Notes: generated by a model from the sequence alone, not told the origin. A stretch of 64,000 nt of DNA from Nitrobacter sp051535215 (GCF_051535215.1 NZ_JBPPLY010000015.1:1-64000), one strand, 5' to 3'; counted from the stretch's first letter, positions 48,271 to 58,859 are shown. Numbers and translations: made by a program.

Positions 48271-50865
48271 ATGATCCGCCGTCTGTGGGTCGTAGCGTGG
48301 GTGTTGAGCCTCTTTTCCTTGCTGGTTGTAGCCGGCGCTCAGGCTCAGACCGCACAGGCGCCCACATCGCCCAATCCTGATGTGGCCCCGCAGGCCGGTT
48401 CTCCTTCAACTGCGCCAGCCACCGCGCAGCCAGCAAAACCGCCTCCACTCAACACGGCCGAGATCACTATACGTGCCAACAAGAGTGTCGGCGTTGATAT
48501 CGAGAAGAGTATCACGGGTTGGCAGCAGGAGCTTTCGCGCCTGGAGAGCAACCTGCAAAAGCCGAGATTGCGCTATTCCGAACTGAACGACTACCGTGGC
48601 GAGCTCCAGCGCATTCGCGGCGAGATCGGGAGCTTCCGCACTCATCTTGAACCGGCACTCACGGCCGCCAAAGACCAACTGGGCTTGCTCGGGCCGGCAC
48701 CGGCCGCCGGTCAGCCACCCGAGCCGGATGAGGTATCACGAAGCCGGGCTGACCGGACCTACTACCTCGGGGTGTTGACCGGAGGCCAGAAAGAGATCGA
48801 CTCCGCCAACCTGCGCATCGACAAGCTTATCGATACCATCCAGGACATCCGTCGAAAAAATTTCGCGACGCGCCTGTTGCAGCCGATCCCTGGCATTTAC
48901 TCGTCCGAGACCTGGTCGCGAGTGCCGGACTATGTCCCGTTGGCCACATACCGCGTTCGCGACATCATGGTCGACTGGTGGGGCAGCCTCCGCGATCAGG
49001 ACGAGGTGTTGCTCGTCGTTTTCGAAGCCGGACTGCTCCTGCTCGGGCTCGCTGTTGCCGCCGCCTTCGGAACCTGGCGGTTGCGCCGCCGGTCATCCGA
49101 AGATGTCGATCAGCCTTTCTGGCGGCGGGTTGCGGTCGCCGGCGCCGTCGCCTTGCTGTGGGTATTGCCGGTCGTGGTGCCGATCGCTTTCCTCTACGGG
49201 CTTGTCGCTAACACGCATCAATTGCCCGAACGCGTCGATTGGCTGCTTTACTCGACTGCGCAATCAATCATCACCGTTCTCGCGGTCGGCGTGCTTGTCA
49301 TCAGCGCGTTCGCACCGAGAATGCCGCATTGGCGGTTGATTCCCGTGTCTGATCGCACAGCCCGTCGGCTTTGCCGGCTGCTTCTGGCGCTCGCAATCGT
49401 CTACGGCGTGACCACATTGCTTTACATCGTTACCCGTGTTGTGCAGGCCCCCTTTGCACTGACGGTCGCGGTTGCACTTCCGTCGAGCCTGCTTATAGCC
49501 GGCATCATCGTTGCCATTCTCCTTACGCCGCTGGAGGGGCAACATCAGGACCGAAGTATCTCACCGCGACTGCTCGCCGTGCTGCGGGCGCCTATTTGGA
49601 TCGCAGTGGTCGCGATCATCATATCGGCCCTTGCCGGGTACCTGGCGCTTGCTCGGTTTCTCGCGCAACAATTGGTCGTGACCAGCTCCATCATGGCCTT
49701 TGCCTACCTCCTGCTGCTATGGGTTGATGGACTGATGCAGGGCTTGGGCGACGACCGCGCGGCGACAGGCCGCTGGTTCAAGGAAAGCTTTGGTGAGCAA
49801 CACGGGCGGCACGAGCAGTTGGCTCTACCGATCGGCCTGTTGCTCAAGGCTGCCGTGATCATACTGTCCGTGCCCCTCATCTTGCTTCAGTGGGGCTACA
49901 GTTGGCCGGAAGTCTACGACTGGTACACGCAGCTCTTCTTCGGCTTTCGGGTTGGCAACACCCATGTATCCATTGCGGTACTCCTCGCGTCGGTGATCGT
50001 GTTCGGGCTCGCCTATGGCGCCGCGCGACTTTTCCAGGGCTGGCTCGATGAGCGGGTTCTCAAGGCGGCGGGTATTTCGGGCGGCCTCCGCGATTCGATT
50101 CGCGTTGGAGTGGGATACGGCGGCGTCGTCATCGCAACGCTTGTGGCCTTCTCTTACGCAGGCTTCGACCTGTCCAATCTCGCGATACTGGCCGGCGCAT
50201 TCTCCGTGGGTATCGGTTTCGGTTTGCAAAGCATCGTCAACAATTTCGTGTCAGGGCTGATCCTTCTGGCCGAGCGCCCGATCAAGATCGGTGACTTGGT
50301 CGTCGTCGGAGGCGAAGAAGGTTATGTTCGCAAGATCAGCGTTCGTTCGACCGAGGTCGAGACGTTTGAGCGGGCGAGCGTTGTGATTCCGAACTCCTAC
50401 TTCATTACGGAGAAGGTGAAGAACTGGACATTGCGCGACAACAAGCGCCGCATCGCGATTCCGGTGAAGGTGGCGAATGGCTCCGATCCGCGGGCGGTCA
50501 AATCAATTCTGCTCAAGGTCGCGCAGGATCATCCCAATGTCCTGACAATGCCTGCACCGTCCTTCGATTTTGAAGATTTTGGAGTAGAGGGTCTCACGTT
50601 CAAACTCTACGCCTTTGTCGACCTGCGCGCGGGCGGCAACGTGGCCGCTGACCTAAGGATCGCGATCTTGGAAGCCTTCCACGAGGTCGGTATCTCGATT
50701 CCGTCCCGGCAGACGGAGGTCACGCTGCAGACTATCGACGTGTTGCGTGAGACGGCGGAATATCTTTCAAGTGACGCTCATAAGCCAAGGGCCGAGGCCA
50801 AAGGGCCTGCTGCAGGACAAGTTGCCAATCGACCAAGACAATCGGCAAATCTTGTCAGACCCTAG
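48271..50865 (+). CDS. Large mechanosensitive channel, DUF3772-MscS type
   Basis: 864 residues from ATG 48271. The signal peptide ends GAQAQ near residue 26, then a Pro/Ala-rich linker, a periplasmic coiled-coil/DUF3772 segment (about 60-200), a set of some eleven membrane helices (about 240-600), and the MscS pore and beta domain (about 600-780; GIGFGLQSIVNNFVSGLILL and RPIKIGDLVVVGG). It resembles MscK/MscM in scale and should release solutes on hypo-osmotic stress. The longer start at 48103 lacks a ribosome site. Confidence 0.92.
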   Translation: MIRRLWVVAWVLSLFSLLVVAGAQAQTAQAPTSPNPDVAPQAGSPSTAPATAQPAKPPPLNTAEITIRANKSVGVDIEKSITGWQQELSRLESNLQKPRLRYSELNDYRGELQRIRGEIGSFRTHLEPALTAAKDQLGLLGPAPAAGQPPEPDEVSRSRADRTYYLGVLTGGQKEIDSANLRIDKLIDTIQDIRRKNFATRLLQPIPGIYSSETWSRVPDYVPLATYRVRDIMVDWWGSLRDQDEVLLVVFEAGLLLLGLAVAAAFGTWRLRRRSSEDVDQPFWRRVAVAGAVALLWVLPVVVPIAFLYGLVANTHQLPERVDWLLYSTAQSIITVLAVGVLVISAFAPRMPHWRLIPVSDRTARRLCRLLLALAIVYGVTTLLYIVTRVVQAPFALTVAVALPSSLLIAGIIVAILLTPLEGQHQDRSISPRLLAVLRAPIWIAVVAIIISALAGYLALARFLAQQLVVTSSIMAFAYLLLLWVDGLMQGLGDDRAATGRWFKESFGEQHGRHEQLALPIGLLLKAAVIILSVPLILLQWGYSWPEVYDWYTQLFFGFRVGNTHVSIAVLLASVIVFGLAYGAARLFQGWLDERVLKAAGISGGLRDSIRVGVGYGGVVIATLVAFSYAGFDLSNLAILAGAFSVGIGFGLQSIVNNFVSGLILLAERPIKIGDLVVVGGEEGYVRKISVRSTEVETFERASVVIPNSYFITEKVKNWTLRDNKRRIAIPVKVANGSDPRAVKSILLKVAQDHPNVLTMPAPSFDFEDFGVEGLTFKLYAFVDLRAGGNVAADLRIAILEAFHEVGISIPSRQTEVTLQTIDVLRETAEYLSSDAHKPRAEAKGPAAGQVANRPRQSANLVRP

Positions 50866-50883
50866 GAGACCTTTCACTTTTAG

Positions 50884-50917
50884 CCGACAGACTTTCAGCT
50901 AACGCTGAAATAGTCGG
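50884..50917 (+). terminator. Stem-loop downstream of the MscS gene
   Basis: CCGAC...GTCGG and CTTTCAGC-TAAC-GCTGAAAT form a long stem with a TAAC loop, 19 bases after the stop. No T-run follows, so it may stabilise the RNA end rather than terminate by itself. Confidence 0.45.
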
Positions 50918-50938
50918 AGAACCAAAGCTCCTCGGCCA

Positions 50939-51118
50939 CAGCAGAGCCAAACGAAATCAACGCCGCACAAGACCTGCCTGTTCTTGCTGGTACGGCTGCG
51001 CGAGAACGCCGGGGCGGCAGCGCATTTCAACGGCGAGGTGAGGGAGCGCGCCGAGCTTGACCGGCGCTTCGAGTCCATCATCACCAATTGGTGCGCATTG
51101 CTGTCGCGGCAGCGCTGA
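50939..51118 (+). pseudogene. Possible C-terminal fragment of an unknown gene
   Basis: A frame ending at TGA 51118 has protein-like composition (LVRLRENAGAAAHFNGEV, then ERAELDRRFESIITNWCALL) but no start with a ribosome site and an in-frame stop at 50906. The rest of 50866-51234 holds nothing else I can support. Confidence 0.3.
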
Positions 51119-51234
51119 ATGTTGTTGCGACCGCCTTCAACGGTATCGCGACCCCGCCAATAGCGGGCTTTGCGCATTCAGATGGGACCGACAGCTACGT
51201 GATCCCGGGGCGAGCCGGATCTTCTTCCGCGAGG

Positions 51235-54200
51235 TCAAAAACGTCGGGTCAGCTTGATTGAACCCGTTTGATCCTGATAGCCGCTGGTAAACTGTGTTTC
51301 GTATTGCAGCTTCAGATCGAGCCCGGAAACGCCCCACAATCCGTAGAGATCGATACCCGCCGACGTCTTGGCCAGGGCACGCGGCATCGAATTCACCGAC
51401 GCAAACGAGGCGACGCCGGCCGGGGCACCTTCAAAATTGGAGTTGATCGTCCAGCTGCCGGTCGACAGCAACGTGGCGCCGGCCCGAATATAGGGCCGCA
51501 TGGCCTGACCATTGTTCCAAATGATGGTTTGACCAAGCTCAACCGATGGCGCAAAGGCGAACATCATCTGACTGGCCGAAGCAACACGCAGGCCCAGTAC
51601 GCCGGCACCCGTCTCGCTAAACCCAGGCATGGCGTTATAAATGACATCGAAGTCGAGCATCGGCTTGACGTAAGTGATCCCGAATTCCGCCAGATAAGCC
51701 GCGTGGAATCGGGTATCGAGCCGCCAGATGCTTGATTGGCTTCTGGCAGACCCGATGCCCGCCAGATTGATGCCGCGCGTGGTATCGAGCGCGGCGTAGC
51801 CGGTATCGAGGGCCACGCCAAACAACCATGACCCTACCTGGCGTTTGATCGCCAATCCGATGTCATAACGATCAGCTTGCGTGACGGAAAAATTACCGAC
51901 CGTCGTGTGGCCATACTCATAACCTGCCGCGATTTCAAAGAACCAATCCGGTGCAATCTCTATCTGGCGGCCGGCCTGGATGCGCCCGGCACGATCGCGA
52001 TATCCGTTCGAACCGGACGCCGAACCTTTGTCCGTCAGAACACCCGTGACCTTGGTCCACTCGCAAGCCGTTTCGCGAAGGGGGGCGAGCGCGCCTTGAA
52101 CCCCGTGACAACTCATCATGCTGTCGGTGAAGTTGAGACCGGTCAAAATCGCGGCGGACGCCTGGCTTGCGTAGGATGCGCCGTGCAATCGATCAAGTGA
52201 TTGGCCGTAAGTGTTGGAATCTGGAATGGTGGCGAAGTACGCAAAGACCGGCCCCATACCGGCCGCTCCGCCGCCGGCATTCCAGATACCCTGAAGCTGA
52301 TTGGCAACACCAATCTCGTTCGGCGAAAAATAGGACGCAAACGCAGGCGGCACAAACTGCGCGCTCTGAACACTGAGTTGCAAATCGTTGCCCGCGATCT
52401 GCAGACCATAAGTCACGCTGGCACTATTGATCGGCGTGGCGTCGTTGGTGCCGACAAACCCGTTGGCGGCACTGACGATCGTCGTTGGCGCGTTAGGCAT
52501 CAACGACGCGAGATGAGGCTCGACTTTGCCGCGCACGTTGGCGGTTCCCGTCGCTGCAAGCACATCCGACGTGCCACCGAACGCCGCGTCGACCACCAAT
52601 ACGCCGCTTGGCGCCTGGATGAAATTCCCGTTCAGCGCGGCGTTGATTTTATAGCCGATACCGCCGAGGTCGAGCCGGCCGGCATTGCTCATCGTGCCTG
52701 AGCCGAGATTGATTGTTTGGCCGGTGACGAAAACGCCCGATGCAAGATTGCTCAGGCTGCCGATTCCGGAGCCAAGGTCAACGTTACCAAAAATGTTTCC
52801 GGAGTTCGTAATCGCGGTATTGCCGGTCGCATGCGCGACGTTGTTCTGATCGACGCCGTCGGTGGCCTTGATCGCCAGACCGGACAACGCAGTGACGGTA
52901 GCGTCAGCGGCAATCGTGACCGAATTGGTTTTGCCGCCGTCGATGTAAATACCTGCGGCCGATCCGCCGCCGCCGGAAACCGTGCCGCTATGCAGGTTGA
53001 CCGTAATATCGTCGCCGCCCGTACCGCCAACGCTTTGCGCAAAAATTCCGTGGGAGTCGAGACCGTACGCAATCACGCTGCCGCTTTGGTCGATGGTGAT
53101 CTTGCCGCCCGAACCGGCACCGCCGTTAGAACCCGCGAATGGAATGGTGCCGAAGCTGGCATTGCCGCTGCCACCGGTGCCGCCACCGCCGCCGATGCTT
53201 TGCGCGAAGATGCCGTAAGTCCGGTAGCCGTATGTGGTAATGGTGCCGGTCGTGCCGATCGTGACATCACCGCCGTTACCGCCGCCACCGCCCGCACCAC
53301 CGACGCCGACGCCAATCGTCATCGCGTGGCTTATCAGGGTCGGGTTGCTGCCCGAGACGTCGCCGCCGACACCGCCACCGCCACCGACGCTTTGCGCGAA
53401 AATGCCGTGAGCGCCGTCACCGAAGGTCAGAATATCGCCGGCCATCGTCACGTTAACGGCGCCGCCTTTGCCGCCTGCGCTACCCGAGCCGCCAACCATG
53501 ACGGAGCCACCATCGGCCCCTTGACCAGTACCGCCGACACCGCCGCCGCCGCCGATGCTTTGCGCGAAGATCGCGACCGCGCGATCGCCGAGCGTTGTCA
53601 CGTCACCGGTCTGGTTGACAGTAACAACTCCACCCTCGCCGGAGCTTCCGGCTGAGCCGCCGACGCTGATTCCTATATTTTTTACATCGGTGCCCGCACT
53701 GGCGTCACCTGCCGCCGCGATACCGCCGCCGCCGCCCACACTCTGCGCGAAAATTCCGTAGGCATCTCCGCCACGCGTCGCGATTGTGCCCGTATTGGTC
53801 ACGATGACATCGCCACCTTTGCCGGCGCCGCCCGAGCTGGCGCCCAAGCCAACACCGACGCTGATATCGCCGTCGCTCTCGCCGCCACCACCACCGCCGG
53901 CGCCACCGCCGCCGCCAACGCTTTGGGCAAAAATTCCGTAAGCCGCATAGCCGTAAGTATCGATCGAGCCGGTATTGCCGACCGTGACTGTGCCGCCGGC
54001 GCCTGCAACGCCACCGCTGCCGCCGATACCGATCGCAACCGATATCTTGGTATCTTCCTTCTCTCCCTTTTTGGCGTCGTCGGTCTTCTTTCCGTTGCGT
54101 TCCGGTTTGTCCTGTTCTGGCGGAGGCTTGGTAGGATCCGGATCGTCCGAATTGAGCGCAAGAAAGCTCACCAGCCCACCAGCCACGTCAGCATCCGAAC

Positions 54201-57200
54201 TGGCGCGGCCGGCGCCACCCATGCCGCCGCCGCCGCCAATGCTTTGCGCCACGATCGCGTGCGCATCGTTGCCGAGCGTCACGATACGGCCGTTGTTGGT
54301 GATCGTCACGGCCTTGCCGTCGCCACCACCGGCGCCGGAGCCGCCAATGGCGACGGAAATCGCAGCCGCATTTCCCGCAACGATCACCTGCGCCGTCGCG
54401 GTTGCGTCGCCGCCGTTTCCACCACCGCCACCGACGCTTTGGGCAAATACACCAACGGAGGCCGCGCCACCGGTCATGATCCAGCCGGTATTGTTGACCG
54501 TGACTTCACCGCCATCACCACCGACACCGCCACTGCCGCCGATCGAAAGTCCCAGGGCCATCGATCCCTTCGGCGACGCGCTGATCGAGCGTGCCATGCT
54601 GGTCCCGCCGGTGCCGCCGCCGCCACCGATGCTGAATGCCGTTATGCCGTTGGAGCCGATGCCGGTCGTTGTGATCGCACCGGTCTGATTGACGGTAACC
54701 GTGCCGCCGTCACCGCCGCCGTTGCCACTGCCTCCGATCGCAACCGTTGCATTCACCAGGTTGCCAGTGATCGCGTAGGCAGCGCCACCGCTGCCGCCGC
54801 CGCCGCCAACGCTTTGCGCGAGGATAGCAGGTGCGAGATCGCCATGACTTGTGATCGTTCCGTAATTGTCGACCTCCACGGTGCCGCCATTCCCTGCCGC
54901 GCCACCTTTGCCGCCGATGGTGTAGTCCACCACAGTCACGCCGAGGCCCATGCTGTCGCCGCCGTTGCCGCCACCGCCGCCGGTGCTTTGCGCAAAGATC
55001 GCGCTGGAGCGGAAGCCGGATACGTTGATGGCGCCGTCGTTCTGAACCAGCACATTGCCGCCATTGCTGGCGACGCCACCGTTGCCTCCGATCGACACCG
55101 AGCCAACCGAAGGACCGGCATAGGAACTGGCCGATCCGCCGTCGCCGCCACCGCCACCAACACTTTGCGCAAAAATGCCGTGACTGCCGAGACCACTCGT
55201 CGCGATGAGGTTGTAGTTGTAGACGTTGACGTCACCACCTTTGCCGCCACCACCGCCGTCACCACCGATGGTGATGAAGCCCGACGCACCGCCGCCGTTG
55301 CCACCGCCGCCGCCGACGCTTTCAGCATAAACACCATACGACCCGGCGCCGGTGGTCCGGATGGTGCCATTGTTGGTGACCGTCACGGTGTCGCCGTCGC
55401 CGCTCGAGTTTCCCGCACCGCCGAGCGCAACCAGGCTGCCCGATTGGCTTCCAGCGCCACCGCCGCCGCCGATGCTGGCCGCAACGATGCCGTGGGAGAA
55501 AGCGCCATTGGTCGTAATGCGACCATCGTTGGTTACATCGATGATGCCGCCATTGGCTGCGGATCCACCCGAGGCACCGATCGAAACAACGCCGCTGCCG
55601 CTGGCCGCAGTGCCACCGCCGCCGCCGGTGCTCTCGGCCTGGATGCCAAATGCGCCGAAGCCATCGGTAATGATCGAGCCGGCCGTCTGGACGATGACAT
55701 GACCGGACGTTCCGCCCTGGCCGCCGGCACCGGGGCTGGCATAGGCCGCTCCCGCGTTGGCGCCGTCGCCACCGACGCCGCCGAGGCTCTTGGCGTAAAT
55801 GCCGCTCGCCAACTGACCTGTCGTATGGATTTCACTGGCGGTCGATGTTGTCACCGTCACAGCGTCGGCATTGCCGCCACTGCCGCCAGTGCCGCCGTGG
55901 GCGACGACGCCAGCACCGCCGCCACCGTGACCGCCGGTACCGCCGACGCTTTCGGCGAATACGCCGTAGGCGATCGCACCGCCGGTATTGATGGTGCCAT
56001 CGACGTTGACCGTCACCAGTTTGCCCGAACCCGCCGCGCCGCCTGTGCCGCCGCTACCGCCAGCACCGCCGGCGTCGTCGCCGTTGCCGCCCATGCCTCC
56101 GGCGCTTTGCGCAAACGCGCCATAGGCGGCCGTGCCGGTCGTCTTGACGGTTCCGTTCGCATTGATGGTGACGATATCGCCATCACCTCCAGCGCCACCA
56201 TTGCCGCCAGCGGCGTTGAACGCGTCACCGCTATTGCCGTTGCCGCCATTGCCGCCGGCGCTCAACGCATACAGCGCAACGGCATTTGCTCCACCTGTGG
56301 TGACGGTGCCGCTGGAGGTCAGCGAAACCGCGCCGCCGGCACCGGCATTGTGGCTATTGCCAGCATTGGCATTGGTGAGCGAGAAAGCATGGCCGCCATT
56401 GCCGCTGTCGCCGCCCTGGCTGTAGGCAAAGAGACCGAATGCTCCTGCACCACCCGTGGTGACGTTGGCAGTCGTATCGATGGTCACGCCACCGGCCGCA
56501 CCGCCATCCGCACCATTGCGCGCGTTGGCGTTGAAGGAACCCAGCGCATTGGCGCCGTCGCCACCGCGGCCGCCAAGACTTTCACCAAAAATGCCGATGG
56601 CGTTGACGCCATCCGTTGTCACGCTGCGGACGCCGACGCCGTTATCGGCAATCGTCACCTGCCCACCCGCACCACCGATGCCGCCGTTGCCGCTGGTCCC
56701 GTCAATGGTCAGACTGTCGCTGGCGTCGCCACCGACGCCGCCCACGCCGCCCTGGCTCAGGGCATAGATGCCATAGCTGGTGGAACCATGGGTTTTCACG
56801 ACAACGGATCCGTCCATCGTCACGGTAACGGCGCCACCCGTACCCCCGGTGCCGCCGTCGCGTCCCACCGCCGTACCGCCGGTGGCGCTGCCGCCGTTGC
56901 CGCCTCGACCGCCAACGCTGTTGGCAAAAATGCCGATGGCGTCGGCATCCGCGGTCGTCGCCACGCTGCCTGAAGCCGTGACTGTCACGGCGCCGCCAAG
57001 GCCACCCGCTGCACCGTAACCACCACCAGTATTGGTCGAACCCCGCTCGCCGGCCGCGCCGCCGGTGCCGCCAAAGCCGCCCTGGCTTTGCGCGTAGATG
57101 CCGTAGCTGCCGTTGCCGTGCGTCGTAATGCTGTCAGTCGTCGTGACCGTGACCGCGCTGGCGTCGCCGCCCAGGCCGGCATTGCCGCCGCTGGCGCTGC

Positions 57201-58053
57201 CGAGGCGGTTCTCGTTTTTGCCGTCGCTGCCGGAACCCGCGATGTTGACGGCAACGATGCCATGAGCAAACGACAGCGGATCAGTCAGACTGGATGTCCC
57301 GGAGGTTTCGATCGACCCGTTGTTTGTCACGGTGACGGTGCCAACGCCGATACCATAGGTGCTGCTGTTGGTGGTGTGACCCGAGCTTGAAAACGCGTAG
57401 ATGCCGGCAGCACCATCGTTTGTGGTCGTGATTGAGGCTGTGCCGCCGTTGGTGACCGTCACCACGCCGCCCGGCGCACCGAGAGCGCCGTCGTCCTGGT
57501 TGTTTGGCCTGCCGTTACCGCCAATCGAACGGGCCAGGATGCCGTATGCATTGACGCCAGTGGTGGTAACCACCCCGGCATTCGACACAGTCACGTCACC
57601 GGCGATGCCGCCGTGCCCCTGGCTGACATCAAAAGAATTACCGCCGGTGCTCGACACATAGATGCCGCTGGCGGCGCCGGTGGCGTGAATGACCACGGTA
57701 CCATCGGTGGTGACACTCAGATTCGTGCCGTCGGCACCGCTGCCGTTGCTGCCGCCATCCGCACCCTCCGACCTGAACGCGATCCCGTTCGGCGGCCCGA
57801 TGTTCGTCGTTACCGACTGGACGAACAGGCTGGTCAAGCCGCTGCCCGTATTGATTTGTATACCAGCCGATTGGTCGCCCGAGCAGGTCGCGGTCGTACC
57901 ATTGATTGTGCAGGGATCAGCGCGTGCCGGACCGATCGCGCAAGTCGCCAGCGCAAAAACGGTTGTTGCAAGCGGAGAAGCGCCGGTGCGTAGCTTAGGC
58001 CGCAATCTAAGCTGACGACCGGAGAGGTCGGATGGTTGCACGGTTTGCCCCAA
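51235..58053 (-). CDS. Giant glycine-rich autotransporter
   Basis: 2,272 residues. A signal peptide (TTVFALATCAIGPARA, end near residue 46) precedes a passenger of about 1,900 residues made of some 27 units ending in AQSVGGGGG-type motifs alternating with VTVTNNGTI, ITTGGxGAxGI strands, a beta-helix pattern. Units in the first third are degenerate (SQGGFGG, SLGGRGG); those from about the middle are nearly uniform. A charged insert (DPTKPPPEQDKPERNGKK) lies about two thirds along. The last 280 residues form a type V beta-barrel ending in KLTRRF. The start is TTG 58053 or GTG 58041. It should be surface-exposed or shed; adhesion or biofilm function is inferred from the class. Confidence 0.92.
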   Translation of the reverse strand: MGQTVQPSDLSGRQLRLRPKLRTGASPLATTVFALATCAIGPARADPCTINGTTATCSGDQSAGIQINTGSGLTSLFVQSVTTNIGPPNGIAFRSEGADGGSNGSGADGTNLSVTTDGTVVIHATGAASGIYVSSTGGNSFDVSQGHGGIAGDVTVSNAGVVTTTGVNAYGILARSIGGNGRPNNQDDGALGAPGGVVTVTNGGTASITTTNDGAAGIYAFSSSGHTTNSSTYGIGVGTVTVTNNGSIETSGTSSLTDPLSFAHGIVAVNIAGSGSDGKNENRLGSASGGNAGLGGDASAVTVTTTDSITTHGNGSYGIYAQSQGGFGGTGGAAGERGSTNTGGGYGAAGGLGGAVTVTASGSVATTADADAIGIFANSVGGRGGNGGSATGGTAVGRDGGTGGTGGAVTVTMDGSVVVKTHGSTSYGIYALSQGGVGGVGGDASDSLTIDGTSGNGGIGGAGGQVTIADNGVGVRSVTTDGVNAIGIFGESLGGRGGDGANALGSFNANARNGADGGAAGGVTIDTTANVTTGGAGAFGLFAYSQGGDSGNGGHAFSLTNANAGNSHNAGAGGAVSLTSSGTVTTGGANAVALYALSAGGNGGNGNSGDAFNAAGGNGGAGGDGDIVTINANGTVKTTGTAAYGAFAQSAGGMGGNGDDAGGAGGSGGTGGAAGSGKLVTVNVDGTINTGGAIAYGVFAESVGGTGGHGGGGAGVVAHGGTGGSGGNADAVTVTTSTASEIHTTGQLASGIYAKSLGGVGGDGANAGAAYASPGAGGQGGTSGHVIVQTAGSIITDGFGAFGIQAESTGGGGGTAASGSGVVSIGASGGSAANGGIIDVTNDGRITTNGAFSHGIVAASIGGGGGAGSQSGSLVALGGAGNSSGDGDTVTVTNNGTIRTTGAGSYGVYAESVGGGGGNGGGASGFITIGGDGGGGGKGGDVNVYNYNLIATSGLGSHGIFAQSVGGGGGDGGSASSYAGPSVGSVSIGGNGGVASNGGNVLVQNDGAINVSGFRSSAIFAQSTGGGGGNGGDSMGLGVTVVDYTIGGKGGAAGNGGTVEVDNYGTITSHGDLAPAILAQSVGGGGGSGGAAYAITGNLVNATVAIGGSGNGGGDGGTVTVNQTGAITTTGIGSNGITAFSIGGGGGTGGTSMARSISASPKGSMALGLSIGGSGGVGGDGGEVTVNNTGWIMTGGAASVGVFAQSVGGGGGNGGDATATAQVIVAGNAAAISVAIGGSGAGGGDGKAVTITNNGRIVTLGNDAHAIVAQSIGGGGGMGGAGRASSDADVAGGLVSFLALNSDDPDPTKPPPEQDKPERNGKKTDDAKKGEKEDTKISVAIGIGGSGGVAGAGGTVTVGNTGSIDTYGYAAYGIFAQSVGGGGGAGGGGGGESDGDISVGVGLGASSGGAGKGGDVIVTNTGTIATRGGDAYGIFAQSVGGGGGIAAAGDASAGTDVKNIGISVGGSAGSSGEGGVVTVNQTGDVTTLGDRAVAIFAQSIGGGGGVGGTGQGADGGSVMVGGSGSAGGKGGAVNVTMAGDILTFGDGAHGIFAQSVGGGGGVGGDVSGSNPTLISHAMTIGVGVGGAGGGGGNGGDVTIGTTGTITTYGYRTYGIFAQSIGGGGGTGGSGNASFGTIPFAGSNGGAGSGGKITIDQSGSVIAYGLDSHGIFAQSVGGTGGDDITVNLHSGTVSGGGGSAAGIYIDGGKTNSVTIAADATVTALSGLAIKATDGVDQNNVAHATGNTAITNSGNIFGNVDLGSGIGSLSNLASGVFVTGQTINLGSGTMSNAGRLDLGGIGYKINAALNGNFIQAPSGVLVVDAAFGGTSDVLAATGTANVRGKVEPHLASLMPNAPTTIVSAANGFVGTNDATPINSASVTYGLQIAGNDLQLSVQSAQFVPPAFASYFSPNEIGVANQLQGIWNAGGGAAGMGPVFAYFATIPDSNTYGQSLDRLHGASYASQASAAILTGLNFTDSMMSCHGVQGALAPLRETACEWTKVTGVLTDKGSASGSNGYRDRAGRIQAGRQIEIAPDWFFEIAAGYEYGHTTVGNFSVTQADRYDIGLAIKRQVGSWLFGVALDTGYAALDTTRGINLAGIGSARSQSSIWRLDTRFHAAYLAEFGITYVKPMLDFDVIYNAMPGFSETGAGVLGLRVASASQMMFAFAPSVELGQTIIWNNGQAMRPYIRAGATLLSTGSWTINSNFEGAPAGVASFASVNSMPRALAKTSAGIDLYGLWGVSGLDLKLQYETQFTSGYQDQTGSIKLTRRF

Positions 58054-58307
58054 ATGTATTCACGAGAATGCGTACAGAACGCATTTGCGTCGCTGCGCAT
58101 GCCCAATGAATCGTCCCGCGCCTATCTTTGAACGGCCCGATGCGCTCTAACAAGTGCAAGCCAATCTGTTTGAGGTCTTAAGACTTAAGGGCAGCCGTTC
58201 GAGGCAAGGTCACAGCAGCGGTCGCCAAGGCATCGGAGCCATGCGAACGCGACAGTCTCACGCCGAGAGGATATGGCGGCTTGGTGCTCCGCTCCGACAG
58301 CGAAGGC

Positions 58308-58859
58308 TTACTTGATTTTATCGTAGGCCGGCACAAATCCGGTCAGCGGCATTTCGACCAGAACAGCCTGTTTGTTGGCGTTCTGAAACGCCACCTTCAA
58401 CACCTTGCCCTTGCGCATGGCATCGAGCAGTTTGTCCGAAATTTGCGCACCGGCATAACATCCCGATGGCGTACAAGTCTGAATGGCCAGATTTTCGGCC
58501 GTACCTTCATCGACCCTTATAGCCATCGGTTCAACGACAAGAATGCCGAGCGGAAGCTGCACCATCATGACCGGCTTTTTGGTTTCCGCCGGGACGCGAA
58601 CCGTGATGCCGGTTACGATCTGGTTGTTATCACGCTGTAAAATCTGTTGGAATGCCCGACAATCAAGCACTTTACTATCGCTGGTACATTCGACCCGCCA
58701 GCCATTCGAGACCGGCGCCGGTTTGGCGTTTTGTGCCTTTGCATCGTTGAGCGTGACGCAAAGACCCGCCACACTGATGCAGACGAGAGCCAGGCCTATA
58801 AGCCGAGCGCGGACGATGTTTCGAAATGTCGACGGCGCGATTGACGTGCTTCCCTGCAT
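58308..58859 (-). CDS. Invasion-associated locus B (IalB) family protein
   Basis: 183 residues. The signal peptide ends DAKAQ near residue 43. The mature domain has WRVECTSDSKVLDCRAFQQI, VVEPMAIRVDEG, IQTCTPSGCYAG and KVAFQNANKQAV, the IalB pattern with two disulfide-capable cysteine pairs. IalB proteins are periplasmic or envelope-associated; the Bartonella founder aids erythrocyte entry, but in free-living rhizobia the role is unknown. It lies 254 bases upstream of the autotransporter start on the same strand. Confidence 0.9.
   Translation of the reverse strand: MQGSTSIAPSTFRNIVRARLIGLALVCISVAGLCVTLNDAKAQNAKPAPVSNGWRVECTSDSKVLDCRAFQQILQRDNNQIVTGITVRVPAETKKPVMMVQLPLGILVVEPMAIRVDEGTAENLAIQTCTPSGCYAGAQISDKLLDAMRKGKVLKVAFQNANKQAVLVEMPLTGFVPAYDKIK

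Noticed and set aside
53923..56973. A 1,016-codon plus-strand open frame
   Set aside because: It lies wholly antisense to the autotransporter repeats; its Thr/Ala/Asp repeats are the mirror of the Gly/Val/Thr repeats, and there is no ribosome site or domain.
51300..57700. CRISPR-like periodic repeats
   Set aside because: The periodicity comes from coding repeats of the autotransporter; units vary in length and sequence, and no cas genes are near.
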